This document shows, one piece after another, positions 1 through 8,059 of a stretch of 64,000 bases of DNA. The translations under genes were made by a program, and so were the position numbers. Source of the DNA: Streptomyces sp. NBC_01454 (GTDB taxonomy: Bacteria; Actinomycetota; Actinomycetes; Streptomycetales; Streptomycetaceae); NCBI RefSeq assembly GCF_036227565.1, contig NZ_CP109460.1:2294001-2358000 (forward strand), in the 5' to 3' direction. Position 1 is the first letter of the stretch, and the number at the start of each line of letters is the position of its first letter. The notes below the pieces were generated by a model. The model did no database searches. It was not told the DNA's origin and saw nothing but the letters and a program-made list of their open reading frames with translations.

Positions 1-504
1 GGCCGTGCCGCGTACCCACAGTCCGAGGGGGCGGGCGTCGCCGAGGTCGTCGAGCTGGCCGGGCCATTCGTCGTCCCCCGGGCAGATGAACCGGCCGCCG
101 AGCGCGGCGACGGCTTCGAGATCCGCGGCGGGGCGGGCCCGGGCGGCGCGCAGGCGCAGGCCCTCGGTCTTGGCCGGGCTCGCGCCCCGGGGCGGCCGCG
201 CGTCCTGGCCTGACAACGCGCGCCACAGCGCCACCGGGCCCATCTCGCGGACCCAGCGGCCGGCGGTTTCATCGCCCGGTTCGAGGATGCGGGTGAGGGC
301 TGCGCGGGCCGTGCGCTGGGGATCGCGGTCCGTGCCGTCGGGCGCGGGCCACGGGCGGGTGGTCGCGCGCCGGGCGGTGTGGGGTGCGGTGGTGGTGGGC
401 GGGGCGTGCCCCCGCTCCGCGGCTGTCCCGGGTGTGCGGGGCGGGCCGTCCTGGGCGGTGCCGGGCCGGTCCGTGGCGAAGCCCCATGCGTCTACTCCGT
501 TCAT
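1..504 (-). CDS. dprA: DNA processing protein DprA, N-terminal part (runs off window)
   Basis: DprA binds single-stranded DNA and loads RecA on incoming DNA in transformable bacteria; in Streptomyces it is conserved but its role is unclear. About 168 codons are present, and the fragment ends in PLGLWVRGT, a typical DprA stretch just before the Rossmann-like fold. The ATG overlaps the comM stop codon as ATGA, so the two are translationally coupled. The first ~50 residues are rich in Pro, Thr and Arg and look low-complexity. The catalytic-fold part lies outside the window, so the call rests on the short conserved end plus the position directly after comM. Confidence 0.8.
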   Translation of the reverse strand, partial: MNGVDAWGFATDRPGTAQDGPPRTPGTAAERGHAPPTTTAPHTARRATTRPWPAPDGTDRDPQRTARAALTRILEPGDETAGRWVREMGPVALWRALSGQDARPPRGASPAKTEGLRLRAARARPAADLEAVAALGGRFICPGDDEWPGQLDDLGDARPLGLWVRGTA

Positions 505-2156
505 CGCTTGTCCCCGTGTGCGCGGGGCCGGGTGGCGGTGGTCTCGTTCCCGTCCGCGCCTGCCGGGGTCAGGGCGCCGCGGCGTACGCCGGTGCGGAGT
601 TCCAGGGCCCAGTTGACGTCTTCGCCGGTGGGACGGTCACGGCCGGCGAGGTCGGCGGCTGTCCAGGCGACGCGCAGGACCCGGTCGAGTCCGCGGGCGG
701 TGAGCAGGCCGCATTCGAGGTCGCGTTCGGCCTGGGCCAGGGCGCCGGGGTGGACCTGCCAGCGGGTGCGCAGCTCATGGCCGGGGACCTCGCTGTTGGT
801 GTTCCAGGGTGTGCCGGCCAGGCGGGCGGCGGCGCGTTCACGGGCGGCGTGTACGCGTGCGGCCACGACGGCGGTGGATTCGGCGCCGCGGCCCAGCGCG
901 AGCAGTTCGGAGCGGGCGACCGGTTCCACGGCGATCCGCAGGTCGACCCGGTCCATCAGGGGTCCGGAGAGCCGTGAGCGGTAGCGCCGGATGGAGGACG
1001 GGCGGCATTCGCAGCCGCCGCCCGTCGTGCCGTGGCGTCCGCAGGGGCAGGGGTTGGCGGCGAGCGCGAGGAGGATGCGGGCGGGCATGCGCATCATGCC
1101 GCCGGCGCGGGCGACGATGATGTGGCCGGATTCCAGGGGCTGGCGGAGGGCGTCCAGGACGCGTGGGCTGCATTCCGCTGCCTCGTCCATGAACAGCACG
1201 CCATGGTGGGCGAGGGAGACGGCGCCGGGGCGGGGCAGGCCGGTGCCGCCGCCGACGAGGGAGGCCATGGTCGCGGAGTGGTGCGGTGCGCAGTAAGGCG
1301 GCCGGTCGACGAGTGGCTGCCCCGGCGGGAGGGTGCCGGCCACCGAGTGGACGGCCGTGACCTCCAGGGATTCCTTGGGGGACAGCGGTGGGAGGAGCCC
1401 CGGGAGGCGTTCGGCGAGCATGGTCTTGCCGGCGCCGGGCGGGCCTTTGAGGAAGATGTGGTGGCGTCCGGCGGCGGCTGCTTCCAGGGCGCGGCGGGCG
1501 CCGTGCTGGCCTGCGACGTCCGCGAGGTCGGGGGTGTGGCCCCCGGACGGCAGGCCCGCTCCGGCGCAGGTACCGGACACGGCGAGCCCGGCGAGCAGCG
1601 GGTCGGGGCGGCTTTCGTCGAGGGGTTCCTCGTGGGGTACCGGTTCGTCGGCGAGGACGCCGATGAGCTGGCGCAGGCTCCGGACGCCGAGGACGGAGAT
1701 GCCGGGGACGAGTGAGGCTTCGGCGGCGGTCTGTTCGGGGACGACGACCTGGCGGTATCCGGCGTCCGCGGCCGCCAGGACGGCGGGCAGGACGCCGCGT
1801 ACGGGGCGGACGCGGCCGTCCAGGCCCAGTTCGCCGATCATCATCAGGTCGGTGAGTTCGCGGGGGTCCAGGCGCTCGGCGGCGCCGAGGACCGCGCAGG
1901 CCACGGCGAGGTCGAAGCCGCTGCCGCCTTTGGGTACGGAGGCCGGGCTGAGACCGACGGTGAGCTTTTTCTGCGGCCATTCGGCGCCGGAGTTCACGAC
2001 GGCGGCGCGGACGCGTTCCCTGGATTCGATGAGGCTCTTGTCGGGCAGGCCGACGAGGGTGAAGGCGGCGACGCCCGGTTCCAGGTCGGCCTGGACCTCG
2101 ACGACGACTCCTTCGACACCCACGAGGGCGACGGAGCAGGTCCGGGCGAATCCCAT
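501..2156 (-). CDS. comM: ComM/YifB-type magnesium-chelatase-like AAA+ ATPase
   Basis: This is a 551-residue AAA+ ATPase of the YifB/ComM family. In naturally transformable bacteria ComM is a hexameric helicase that promotes branch migration during integration of donor DNA. It has an N-terminal Lon-like ChlI domain (about residues 20-160), Walker A GPPGAGKT (about 238-245), Walker B LFMDE (about 320-324) and a C-terminal Mg-chelatase-like domain. A four-cysteine cluster (CPCGRHGTTGGGCEC) follows the AAA core, as is usual in the family. The start overlaps the yraN stop (TGATG), and the dprA start overlaps its own stop. The three form one minus-strand operon, the common yraN-comM-dprA arrangement. 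Confidence 0.93.
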   Translation of the reverse strand: MGFARTCSVALVGVEGVVVEVQADLEPGVAAFTLVGLPDKSLIESRERVRAAVVNSGAEWPQKKLTVGLSPASVPKGGSGFDLAVACAVLGAAERLDPRELTDLMMIGELGLDGRVRPVRGVLPAVLAAADAGYRQVVVPEQTAAEASLVPGISVLGVRSLRQLIGVLADEPVPHEEPLDESRPDPLLAGLAVSGTCAGAGLPSGGHTPDLADVAGQHGARRALEAAAAGRHHIFLKGPPGAGKTMLAERLPGLLPPLSPKESLEVTAVHSVAGTLPPGQPLVDRPPYCAPHHSATMASLVGGGTGLPRPGAVSLAHHGVLFMDEAAECSPRVLDALRQPLESGHIIVARAGGMMRMPARILLALAANPCPCGRHGTTGGGCECRPSSIRRYRSRLSGPLMDRVDLRIAVEPVARSELLALGRGAESTAVVAARVHAARERAAARLAGTPWNTNSEVPGHELRTRWQVHPGALAQAERDLECGLLTARGLDRVLRVAWTAADLAGRDRPTGEDVNWALELRTGVRRGALTPAGADGNETTATRPRAHGDKR

Positions 2157-2848
2157 CAGGCCACCCCCCGTGCGTGCTGGACGACGGGGGCGCCGCGGGC
2201 CGGCAGCAGGATGCCGATGACATCGATCCGTACGCCGCCGGGTGGCGGGCCGCCGTGCCGTTCCAGCCAGCGTTCCGCCAGCAGCCGCAGCCGGGCGGTC
2301 TTCTCGGGGCGTACGGCCGCCATGGGGTGTTCGTACCAGCCGGCGCGGCGGGTCTTGACCTCGCAGACCACCAGGGCGTCTCCGTCGGCGGCGACGATGT
2401 CGATCTCTCCGTCGCGGCAGCGCCAGTTGCGGTCCAGGATCCGCATGCCGGCCTCGGTGAGCCGCCGGGCGGCCAGATCTTCGCCGTAGCGGCCCAGAGC
2501 GCGTCGCCGGTGGCCGGTCGAGGCCGCTGACACTGGGCCGGTGTCCGGTGGCTGGGCGGCGGTCAGCCGGGCCCCGGGATCAGAGCTCCCGGGCGGGACG
2601 GCCGCCGGGCCGCCGGCCGTCCGCGGGCCCGCGGGTGGTGTCGGTCCGGCGGGCAGCACCCCGCCCCTGCGGCGCGGGGCGGGCCTTCCGCCGGCGGACG
2701 GTGCGGTGCCCCTCCTGCGCGTCGCCGCTGCGGGCGGCCCCGGTCGGGCCCGCCGCGCGTCCCGTGCGCTGTTCGACCGCGGCTTCCGGGTCCGGCGATC
2801 AGGCTGGGTGTCCTGTGCGGCCCTGCGGCCGGCTTGCATGGCGTTCAT
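2156..2848 (-). CDS. yraN: YraN/UPF0102 family endonuclease-like protein with long N-terminal extension
   Basis: The C-terminal ~120 residues are a complete UPF0102 domain: [14 protein letters not shown], then the restriction-endonuclease-like core DGEIDIVA...VCEVKTR. The family normally has about 120 residues, but this frame has 230 because ~105 Arg/Pro/Gly/Ala-rich residues precede the domain. The ATG at 2848 has a strong ribosome-binding site (GGAGGTGG, 5 nt upstream). A GTG at 2533 would give a family-length protein of 125 residues but has no visible ribosome-binding site. I therefore keep the long form, with the caveat that the extension may be an insertion. It is the first gene of the yraN-comM-dprA operon. 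Confidence 0.85.
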   Translation of the reverse strand: MNAMQAGRRAAQDTQPDRRTRKPRSNSARDARRARPGPPAAATRRRGTAPSAGGRPAPRRRGGVLPAGPTPPAGPRTAGGPAAVPPGSSDPGARLTAAQPPDTGPVSAASTGHRRRALGRYGEDLAARRLTEAGMRILDRNWRCRDGEIDIVAADGDALVVCEVKTRRAGWYEHPMAAVRPEKTARLRLLAERWLERHGGPPPGGVRIDVIGILLPARGAPVVQHARGVA

Positions 2849-2903
2849 GCGGTACCACCTCCGGCACCGACTGTGACGCCCCCGCGCAGAGCTGTTGGAT
2901 CTT

Positions 2904-2930
2904 GGTGGACAACGAGCCGCCTGTGGACAA
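2904..2930 (+). promoter_or_regulatory. Two DnaA-box-like nonamers
   Basis: TGTGGACAA at 2922-2930 is the exact reverse complement of the actinobacterial DnaA box TTGTCCACA. GGTGGACAA at 2904-2912 differs at one base. They share orientation, are 18 bp apart, and lie in the gap between the DUF2469 gene and yraN. Function is inferred only. Confidence 0.45.
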
Positions 2931-3000
2931 CTTGCTCACCCGTCCGGGTGACGGCCGGCCCGACGACGGCTGGGCAGGGCCGCTCCGCCGCCGGCCGGGC

Positions 3001-3309
3001 TCAGCTCCCCGGAAGATCCAGATCGCTCTTGTTGAGCTCCTCGATGTTCACGTCCTTGAACGTGAGTACCCGCACCTGCTTGACGAAGCGAGCCGGGCGG
3101 TACATGTCCCAGACCCAGGCGTCGGCCATCGACACCTCGAAAAAGACCTCTCCCTGCACCGAGTGCACCTGCATCTCGTAGTCATTGGTGAGGTAGAAAC
3201 GTCGCTCGGTCTCGATCACGAATTTGAACAGCCCGACGACGTCGCGGTACTCCCGGTAGAGCTTCAGCTCCATCTCGGTCTCGTACTTCTCGAGGTCCTC
3301 GGCGCTCAT
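3001..3309 (-). CDS. DUF2469 family protein
   Basis: This is a 102-residue acidic, aromatic-rich protein beginning MSAEDLEKYETEMELKLYRE. It matches the small actinobacterial DUF2469 family along its full length; no biochemical function is known to me. There is no signal peptide or membrane segment. The ATG has a good upstream site (GAAGGGGATC). It lies between the Nudix gene and the yraN operon on the same strand, with a 152-bp gap to yraN that holds DnaA-box-like repeats. Confidence 0.88.
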   Translation of the reverse strand: MSAEDLEKYETEMELKLYREYRDVVGLFKFVIETERRFYLTNDYEMQVHSVQGEVFFEVSMADAWVWDMYRPARFVKQVRVLTFKDVNIEELNKSDLDLPGS

Positions 3310-3347
3310 GGCAGATCCCCTTCAGCCGTGCGTCCCCCTATTGTGCG

Positions 3348-3905
3348 TCAGACCCTCTCGGTCTCCAGGAGCACCGGCGCACTAGGGGGCCCATCGACGA
3401 GCAGCGTGCGCAGCAGCTCGGCGAGTCTGGTCGGGTACACCGTCTCATGTGAGGCCGACAGTTCCTCCGAAGTCCACCACCTCAGCCCCGAGACGCTGCG
3501 TCGTTCCAGGTCAGTCTGCCCACCGCTGTGGGTGGCAGTCCGGTCGGTCCGGCCCAGGTAGTACCACTCGTCCTGCTCCCAGCGGCGCCCGTCGAACGGG
3601 AAGGCACAGCGGCGCTTCCACAGGACGGGACCGAGGACGGCGTCGGTGATACCGGTCTCCTCGGCGAGCTCACGACGGGCCGCCTCCTCGTGGCTCTCCG
3701 TGCCCTCCAGGCCGCCGCCGGGGGTGAACCACCAGGTCTCGGCGGGGCGGGCCGGTTCGAAGCCGTGGAGCAGCAGGATCCGGTCGTCGGGGTCGAGCAG
3801 CACGATGCGGGAGACCTGGCGCACCGCGGCCTCCGCCGCCTCGTCCGGAGCGGCCTCCGCCCCGGGGCGGCCGGCCCGCCCGTCTGCGTCCGGCCCCTCA
3901 GGCAC
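3348..3905 (-). CDS. Nudix hydrolase
   Basis: This 185-residue protein has a complete Nudix box: GGLEGTE, seven residues, then RELAEETGI, matching G-x5-E-x7-REUxEExGU. It should hydrolyse a nucleoside diphosphate linked to another group; the substrate cannot be read from sequence. The GTG start lies inside the end of sipZ (8-bp overlap), so the gene is translationally coupled to the signal peptidase cluster. The S. lividans sip cluster likewise ends with a mutT-like gene. The ~20-residue N-terminal stretch before the domain is low-complexity. Confidence 0.9.
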   Translation of the reverse strand: MPEGPDADGRAGRPGAEAAPDEAAEAAVRQVSRIVLLDPDDRILLLHGFEPARPAETWWFTPGGGLEGTESHEEAARRELAEETGITDAVLGPVLWKRRCAFPFDGRRWEQDEWYYLGRTDRTATHSGGQTDLERRSVSGLRWWTSEELSASHETVYPTRLAELLRTLLVDGPPSAPVLLETERV

Positions 3906-4626
3906 GCCCGCGCGCCTTGCGCCGGGCGATCGGCCCGTAGGCAGCGCCGCCCAGGATGAGGACCGCGCCGGCGACCACGGCGAAGGTGATGGGCTCGATC
4001 GGTCCGGGCTGCGAGGTGCCGCCGGGGAACGCGGAGAAGGCGGCCGGGCGCCGCATCACGCCGACGCTGCCGAGCGGCCAGGCGCGGGCGTCGACCCGGG
4101 CCTGGACGGCGCTGCGGGGGACGGAGCCGTGGTCGCCGTCGGTGAGGTGGACCCGCGAGTCCATGGAGTCGCTGCGGTGATCGCCGAGCAGGAACAGCTG
4201 CCCGGCGGGGACCTTCGCCTTGAAGCCGACGGGCGAGGCGGGGCCGCTGCCCTGCAGATACGGTTCTTCGACGGGGTCTCCGTTGACGGTCAGCCGGCCC
4301 TGCTTGGTGCAGCAGGCGACCTTGTCACCGCCGACGCCGACCACCCGCTTGACCATCGGCACGTCGCCCCACACGGAGTCCTTGAAGACGACGACGTCAC
4401 CGCGGCGTATCTCGGAGCCCTCCACCTTCTGGGCCAGGACCCGCGACCCGGCGGCGATGGTCGGCGACATCGAATCGGTCGGCACCGTATAGGGGCGGTA
4501 CGACAGCGCCGCCCATACGAAGCCGCCCAGGAACGCCACACAGCCGAGGGCCACGGCCAGACCGGACAGCGCACTGCCCAGGGTCCGGCCGCGGCCGTCG
4601 GTCCTGTGTTCCGTTGTGCTGCTCAT
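3898..4626 (-). CDS. sipZ: Type I signal peptidase (fourth of the cluster, SipZ-like)
   Basis: This membrane-anchored serine protease removes signal peptides from Sec and Tat substrates. The 242-residue protein has an N-terminal membrane segment, the catalytic serine in PTDSMSPTI and the general-base lysine in VKRVVGVGGD. A second hydrophobic segment near the C-terminus (ITFAVVAGAVLILGGAAYG) is followed by basic residues, the extra C-terminal anchor known for Streptomyces Sip proteins. It is the last peptidase of four on the minus strand, followed by the overlapping Nudix gene. The name follows the order described for S. lividans (sipW-X-Y-Z). Confidence 0.92.
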   Translation of the reverse strand: MSSTTEHRTDGRGRTLGSALSGLAVALGCVAFLGGFVWAALSYRPYTVPTDSMSPTIAAGSRVLAQKVEGSEIRRGDVVVFKDSVWGDVPMVKRVVGVGGDKVACCTKQGRLTVNGDPVEEPYLQGSGPASPVGFKAKVPAGQLFLLGDHRSDSMDSRVHLTDGDHGSVPRSAVQARVDARAWPLGSVGVMRRPAAFSAFPGGTSQPGPIEPITFAVVAGAVLILGGAAYGPIARRKARGRA

Positions 4627-4680
4627 CCCAGCGCTCCCACCCCGCGGGCCGGGCCCGCGTCGAAGATCCGGGACGGCACC

Positions 4681-5658
4681 TTACCTGGGGTTACGCGTTC
4701 CGGTCAGCCTCCGGCGACGCCAGATCACGATCGGCGCCGCGCCGACCAGGCCCAGGGCGGCCGGTGCGACCCCCATTGCCTTGTTGATCCCGGGCTGGTC
4801 GAAGGTGTCCGGTACGGGCAGGGTCGCCCAGCGGTTGATGGGCCAGGCGATGGTGAACGCCCGGCCGACGACCTCGTCCTCCGAGACCGTGCCGTTGCCC
4901 TTGAGGGTCTGGTGGTAGCGGGAGTCGAGGGAGTCGTCGCGGTGGTCGCCCATCACCCAGATCCGGCCCTTGGGGACGTGGATCGGGCCGAACGCACGGT
5001 CACCGCACGGGGTGGCCCCGGGGAAGATGTAGGAGTCTTCCTTGAGCGCCTTGCCGTTGACCTTGACCGGGCCGGTGCCATGGCACTCGACGGTGTCGCC
5101 GCCGACCGCGATGACCCGCTTGATCAGGTCCTTCTCCTCGGCCGAGGGCATCAGACCGATGAAGCTGAGGACCTTCTGAACCGGGTTGGGCTCGGGGGTC
5201 GGCGTCTCGTTCAGCCAGCCGCCCGGGTCGTGGAAGACGACGACCTCGCCGCGCTGCGGCTTGGAGCCGAACCACGGCGTCAGCTTGTCGACCAGGACCC
5301 GGTCCCCGCGCTGCAGGGTGTCCTGCATCGAGTCGGACGGGATCGAGAACGCCTGCACCAGGAAGGTTTTGATCAGCAGCGCGAGGAGAAGGGCGATACC
5401 GATGAGAATCGGCAGCTCTTTCCAGAAGGCACGCGGCTTCTTGGCCTTCTTCATGCTGCCGCTCACCTCGCCATTCGCCGACGCGCCCCACGTATCCGAC
5501 TCGTCCGCCCCGGCAGCATGCGGCGCCTGGGCCCGCGCTCCTGATGATGACTGAGTCTGATGCACGGAACTCGCCGCCGGCTGCGGGGTCTCACCGCGCC
5601 GTGCCGGCTCTTCGGGCTCTTCGGTTCCGGACCGCGCGCCGACCGCCAAGTCCCCCAC
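4681..5658 (-). CDS. sipY: Type I signal peptidase (third of the cluster, SipY-like)
   Basis: This is a 325-residue type I signal peptidase. It has an ~75-residue cytoplasmic N-terminus, membrane segment 1 (LLLALLIKTFLVQAF), the catalytic serine in IPSDSM and the lysine in IKRVIAVGGD. A C-terminal hydrophobic segment is followed by IWRRRR. In S. lividans SipY is the main signal peptidase. The GTG at 5658 has a clear GAGGAG site 5-6 nt upstream and lies 68 bp inside the end of sipX. A shorter form could start at the internal MKKAKK. Confidence 0.92.
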   Translation of the reverse strand: MGDLAVGARSGTEEPEEPARRGETPQPAASSVHQTQSSSGARAQAPHAAGADESDTWGASANGEVSGSMKKAKKPRAFWKELPILIGIALLLALLIKTFLVQAFSIPSDSMQDTLQRGDRVLVDKLTPWFGSKPQRGEVVVFHDPGGWLNETPTPEPNPVQKVLSFIGLMPSAEEKDLIKRVIAVGGDTVECHGTGPVKVNGKALKEDSYIFPGATPCGDRAFGPIHVPKGRIWVMGDHRDDSLDSRYHQTLKGNGTVSEDEVVGRAFTIAWPINRWATLPVPDTFDQPGINKAMGVAPAALGLVGAAPIVIWRRRRLTGTRNPR

Positions 5659-6727
5659 ATCTGCTCCTCACTCCACGCACTCGCCCGCGCGTCAACCGGC
5701 GCAGGCCCACCACTCCCATAACGAGCGGGAGTTCCGCAGGGGTCGGGAGTACGGTCAAACTCTCGGATGACACCCTATGCGGCACACCCGCTGCGGACGC
5801 CTTGGCGCCCGGCGCGTCGTGCACGGTCGTAAAGGTGTCCGGCTCTTCAAGGCGCCGCCAGTGCTTGAACGGCCAGGCGATCACCACGGCCCGGCCCACC
5901 ACATTGTCCTCAGAGACCGTGCCACGGTACGGCTCGTCCAGGTGAAAGCGCGAATCCGCGGAGTTGGAGCGGTGATCGCCCATGACGAAGATCCGGCCGG
6001 TGGGGACGGTGACCGTGAACTTCAGCGTGGAGGGCGGATTCCCCGGATGAACGTACGGTTCGGTCAGCGGGGTGCCGTTGACGGTGACCTTGCCCTGCTT
6101 GTCGCAGCATTTGACGGTGTCCCCGCCGACCGCCACGACCCGCTTGATCAGGTCCTGTTCATTGGCCGACGGCAGCAGGCCGATGAAGGTCATGGCGTCC
6201 TTGACCGGCTTGAAGGCTCCCCCGTCGTCGGTGGGCTTGGTCTGCTCGCCCTTGAGCCAGCCTCCGGGGTCCTTGAAGACGACGACGTCGCCGCGCTCGG
6301 GCTTCGACCCGAACCACGGCGTGAGCTTGTCGACCAGCACCCGGTCGCCGATCCTGATCGTCTGCTCCATGGAGCCGGACGGGATGACGAAGGCCTGGAC
6401 GAGGAACGTCTTCAGGACGAGGGCGATGGCCAGTGCCACGCCGACGAGGATGGGGATTTCCTTGAGGTAGGAGCGTTGCCGGCGGCGCTTGATGCGCCGG
6501 GCCAGGCGCCTGCGCTCGGCCCGCCCGCCGGTCGCGGGCCGGCCCGCCCGCCCACGGTTCGCGGACCGTCCGGCCCGCGGCCCGGGGCCACTGCCGGGCT
6601 CCTGGGGGGCGCCGTACCCGCCGGAGTCGCCGTACGCGCTGTCCGCGTCCGGCTGCGGCGGGGCGGCTGCCCGCCCTCGCCCGGCGGTGTCCTTGCTCCC
6701 GTGGCGGGGGCGTCCGCGGCTACCCAC
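5591..6727 (-). CDS. sipX: Type I signal peptidase (second of the cluster, SipX-like)
   Basis: This 378-residue signal peptidase is the longest of the four. An ~95-residue N-terminal region rich in Gly, Arg and Pro precedes the membrane segment (VALAIALVLKTFLVQAF). The catalytic serine lies in IPSGSM and the lysine in IKRVVAVGGD. After a short hydrophobic stretch (LPLVMGVVGL) there is a very Arg-rich tail of ~30 residues whose coding sequence overlaps the 5-prime end of sipY by 68 bp. The GTG start overlaps the sipW stop by 8 bp. The overlaps indicate one transcript with coupled translation. Confidence 0.9.
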   Translation of the reverse strand: MGSRGRPRHGSKDTAGRGRAAAPPQPDADSAYGDSGGYGAPQEPGSGPGPRAGRSANRGRAGRPATGGRAERRRLARRIKRRRQRSYLKEIPILVGVALAIALVLKTFLVQAFVIPSGSMEQTIRIGDRVLVDKLTPWFGSKPERGDVVVFKDPGGWLKGEQTKPTDDGGAFKPVKDAMTFIGLLPSANEQDLIKRVVAVGGDTVKCCDKQGKVTVNGTPLTEPYVHPGNPPSTLKFTVTVPTGRIFVMGDHRSNSADSRFHLDEPYRGTVSEDNVVGRAVVIAWPFKHWRRLEEPDTFTTVHDAPGAKASAAGVPHRVSSESLTVLPTPAELPLVMGVVGLRRLTRGRVRGVRSRCGGLGGRRAVRNRRARRAGTAR

Positions 6728-7484
6728 GTGGGCCTGCCGCGGCGGGTATCCGGTCGGCGGCGCCCGGTGCGCCGAGGGTGCGCCAGCGGCCCACCGGCCA
6801 GGTGATCAGATCCGCGCGGCCGATGACCTTGCCGACCGGAACCGTCCCGCCACCGGGGTCGCCGAGGTGGTCGCGGGAGTCGCTGGATCTGGCGCGGTGG
6901 TCGCCCATGACCCACAACCGGCCCTGGGGCACCACGATGTCGAAATCCACCGAGGACGGCGCGTCCCCGGGGTGGAGATACGCCTCGCTCACGGGCTCAC
7001 CGTTCACTTTGATCCGTCCCCGTTTGTCGCAGCAGGTCACGTGGTCACCGCCGATGCCGATCACGCGCTTGACGTAGTCGGTCCCGGCGGACGGGGCCAG
7101 CCCCAGCGCCGCACCGGCGCCGCGCAGCAGTCCCGTGACGGGATTCTCCCCCTGCTCCCTGTGAACGAACGATCCCGTGCCGTCGAACACCACCACGTCG
7201 CCCCGTGCGGGAGAGCCGCCGAATCGGTACGCCAGCTTGTTGACCAGCACCCGGTCCCCGATCTGCAGGGTGTTCTCCATGGAGGAGGACGGGATCAGAA
7301 AGGGCTGGGCGATGAACGCGCTGAGCAGCAGTACAAAGGCCAGGCAGAGCGCGAGCAGGGTGGCCGGCCGGCGGCACAGGGCGGCGACCCACCCGGGACA
7401 ACGCGCGAAGCGCGACCCCTGCTCCGGCCCCTGGTCGGGGGTGGGAGAGGGATCGCGCTCCGTGAGCTGTGCGTCGGTGTTCAT
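6720..7484 (-). CDS. sipW: Type I signal peptidase (first of the cluster, SipW-like)
   Basis: This 254-residue signal peptidase has one N-terminal membrane segment (ATLLALCLAFVLLLSAFIAQ), the catalytic serine in IPSSSMENTL and the lysine in VKRVIGIGGD. Unlike the next three it ends without a C-terminal hydrophobic anchor (IPAAAGPRG), as recalled for SipW of S. lividans. The start is the ATG at 7484. It follows rplS on the same strand after a gap of about 95 bp, the rplS-sipW-X-Y-Z order of other streptomycetes. Confidence 0.92.
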   Translation of the reverse strand: MNTDAQLTERDPSPTPDQGPEQGSRFARCPGWVAALCRRPATLLALCLAFVLLLSAFIAQPFLIPSSSMENTLQIGDRVLVNKLAYRFGGSPARGDVVVFDGTGSFVHREQGENPVTGLLRGAGAALGLAPSAGTDYVKRVIGIGGDHVTCCDKRGRIKVNGEPVSEAYLHPGDAPSSVDFDIVVPQGRLWVMGDHRARSSDSRDHLGDPGGGTVPVGKVIGRADLITWPVGRWRTLGAPGAADRIPAAAGPRG

Positions 7485-7579
7485 CGGGCCCTGAGCCTAT
7501 CCGGCCGGATCCGAACGCCGTACGCGAGCGTCGGTTTGCGTTGCCACGGCGCAAAAAATCGCGCCCCGGGCGGCCCGGC

Positions 7580-7927
7580 TCAGTTGTCGCGCTTCTCCTT
7601 GATCTTCGCGGCCTTGCCGCGGAGCTCACGGAGGAAGTACAGCTTGGCGCGACGGACGTCACCGCGGGTCACGACCTCGATCTTCTCGACGATCGGGGTG
7701 TGCACCGGGAAGGTGCGCTCGACGCCGACGGAGAAGCTGACCTTGCGGACCGTGAAGGTCTCGCGCACGCCGGCGCCCTGACGGCGGATGACAACGCCCT
7801 TGAACTGCTGCACACGGGAGCGGTTGCCCTCGATGACGCGGACGTGGACGTTGACGGTGTCACCCGGGCGGAAGGCCGGGACGTCGGTGCGCTTCGACGC
7901 GGCGTCGACGGAGTCGAGAAGGTGCAT
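7580..7927 (-). CDS. rplS: 50S ribosomal protein L19
   Basis: L19 sits at the 30S-50S interface. The 115-residue sequence is full length and typical ([49 protein letters not shown]). It lies downstream of trmD, as in the rpsP-rimM-trmD-rplS operons of many bacteria. A 132-bp gap to trmD contains a small perfect hairpin (CCCCTG-TGG-CAGGGG, about 8018-8035), so it may also have its own signal or be processed separately. Confidence 0.97.
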   Translation of the reverse strand: MHLLDSVDAASKRTDVPAFRPGDTVNVHVRVIEGNRSRVQQFKGVVIRRQGAGVRETFTVRKVSFSVGVERTFPVHTPIVEKIEVVTRGDVRRAKLYFLRELRGKAAKIKEKRDN

Positions 7928-8059
7928 GACCTACTGCTTTCTTCGCTGATGCCACAGGTCATCAACGGGATATGGGAAGGATGTTTCGGATGCCGTTCCG
8001 TCGGGCGGGCGTCGTTCCCCCTGTGGCAGGGGCGCGCGCCGGACGCACACAGCAGCGGC

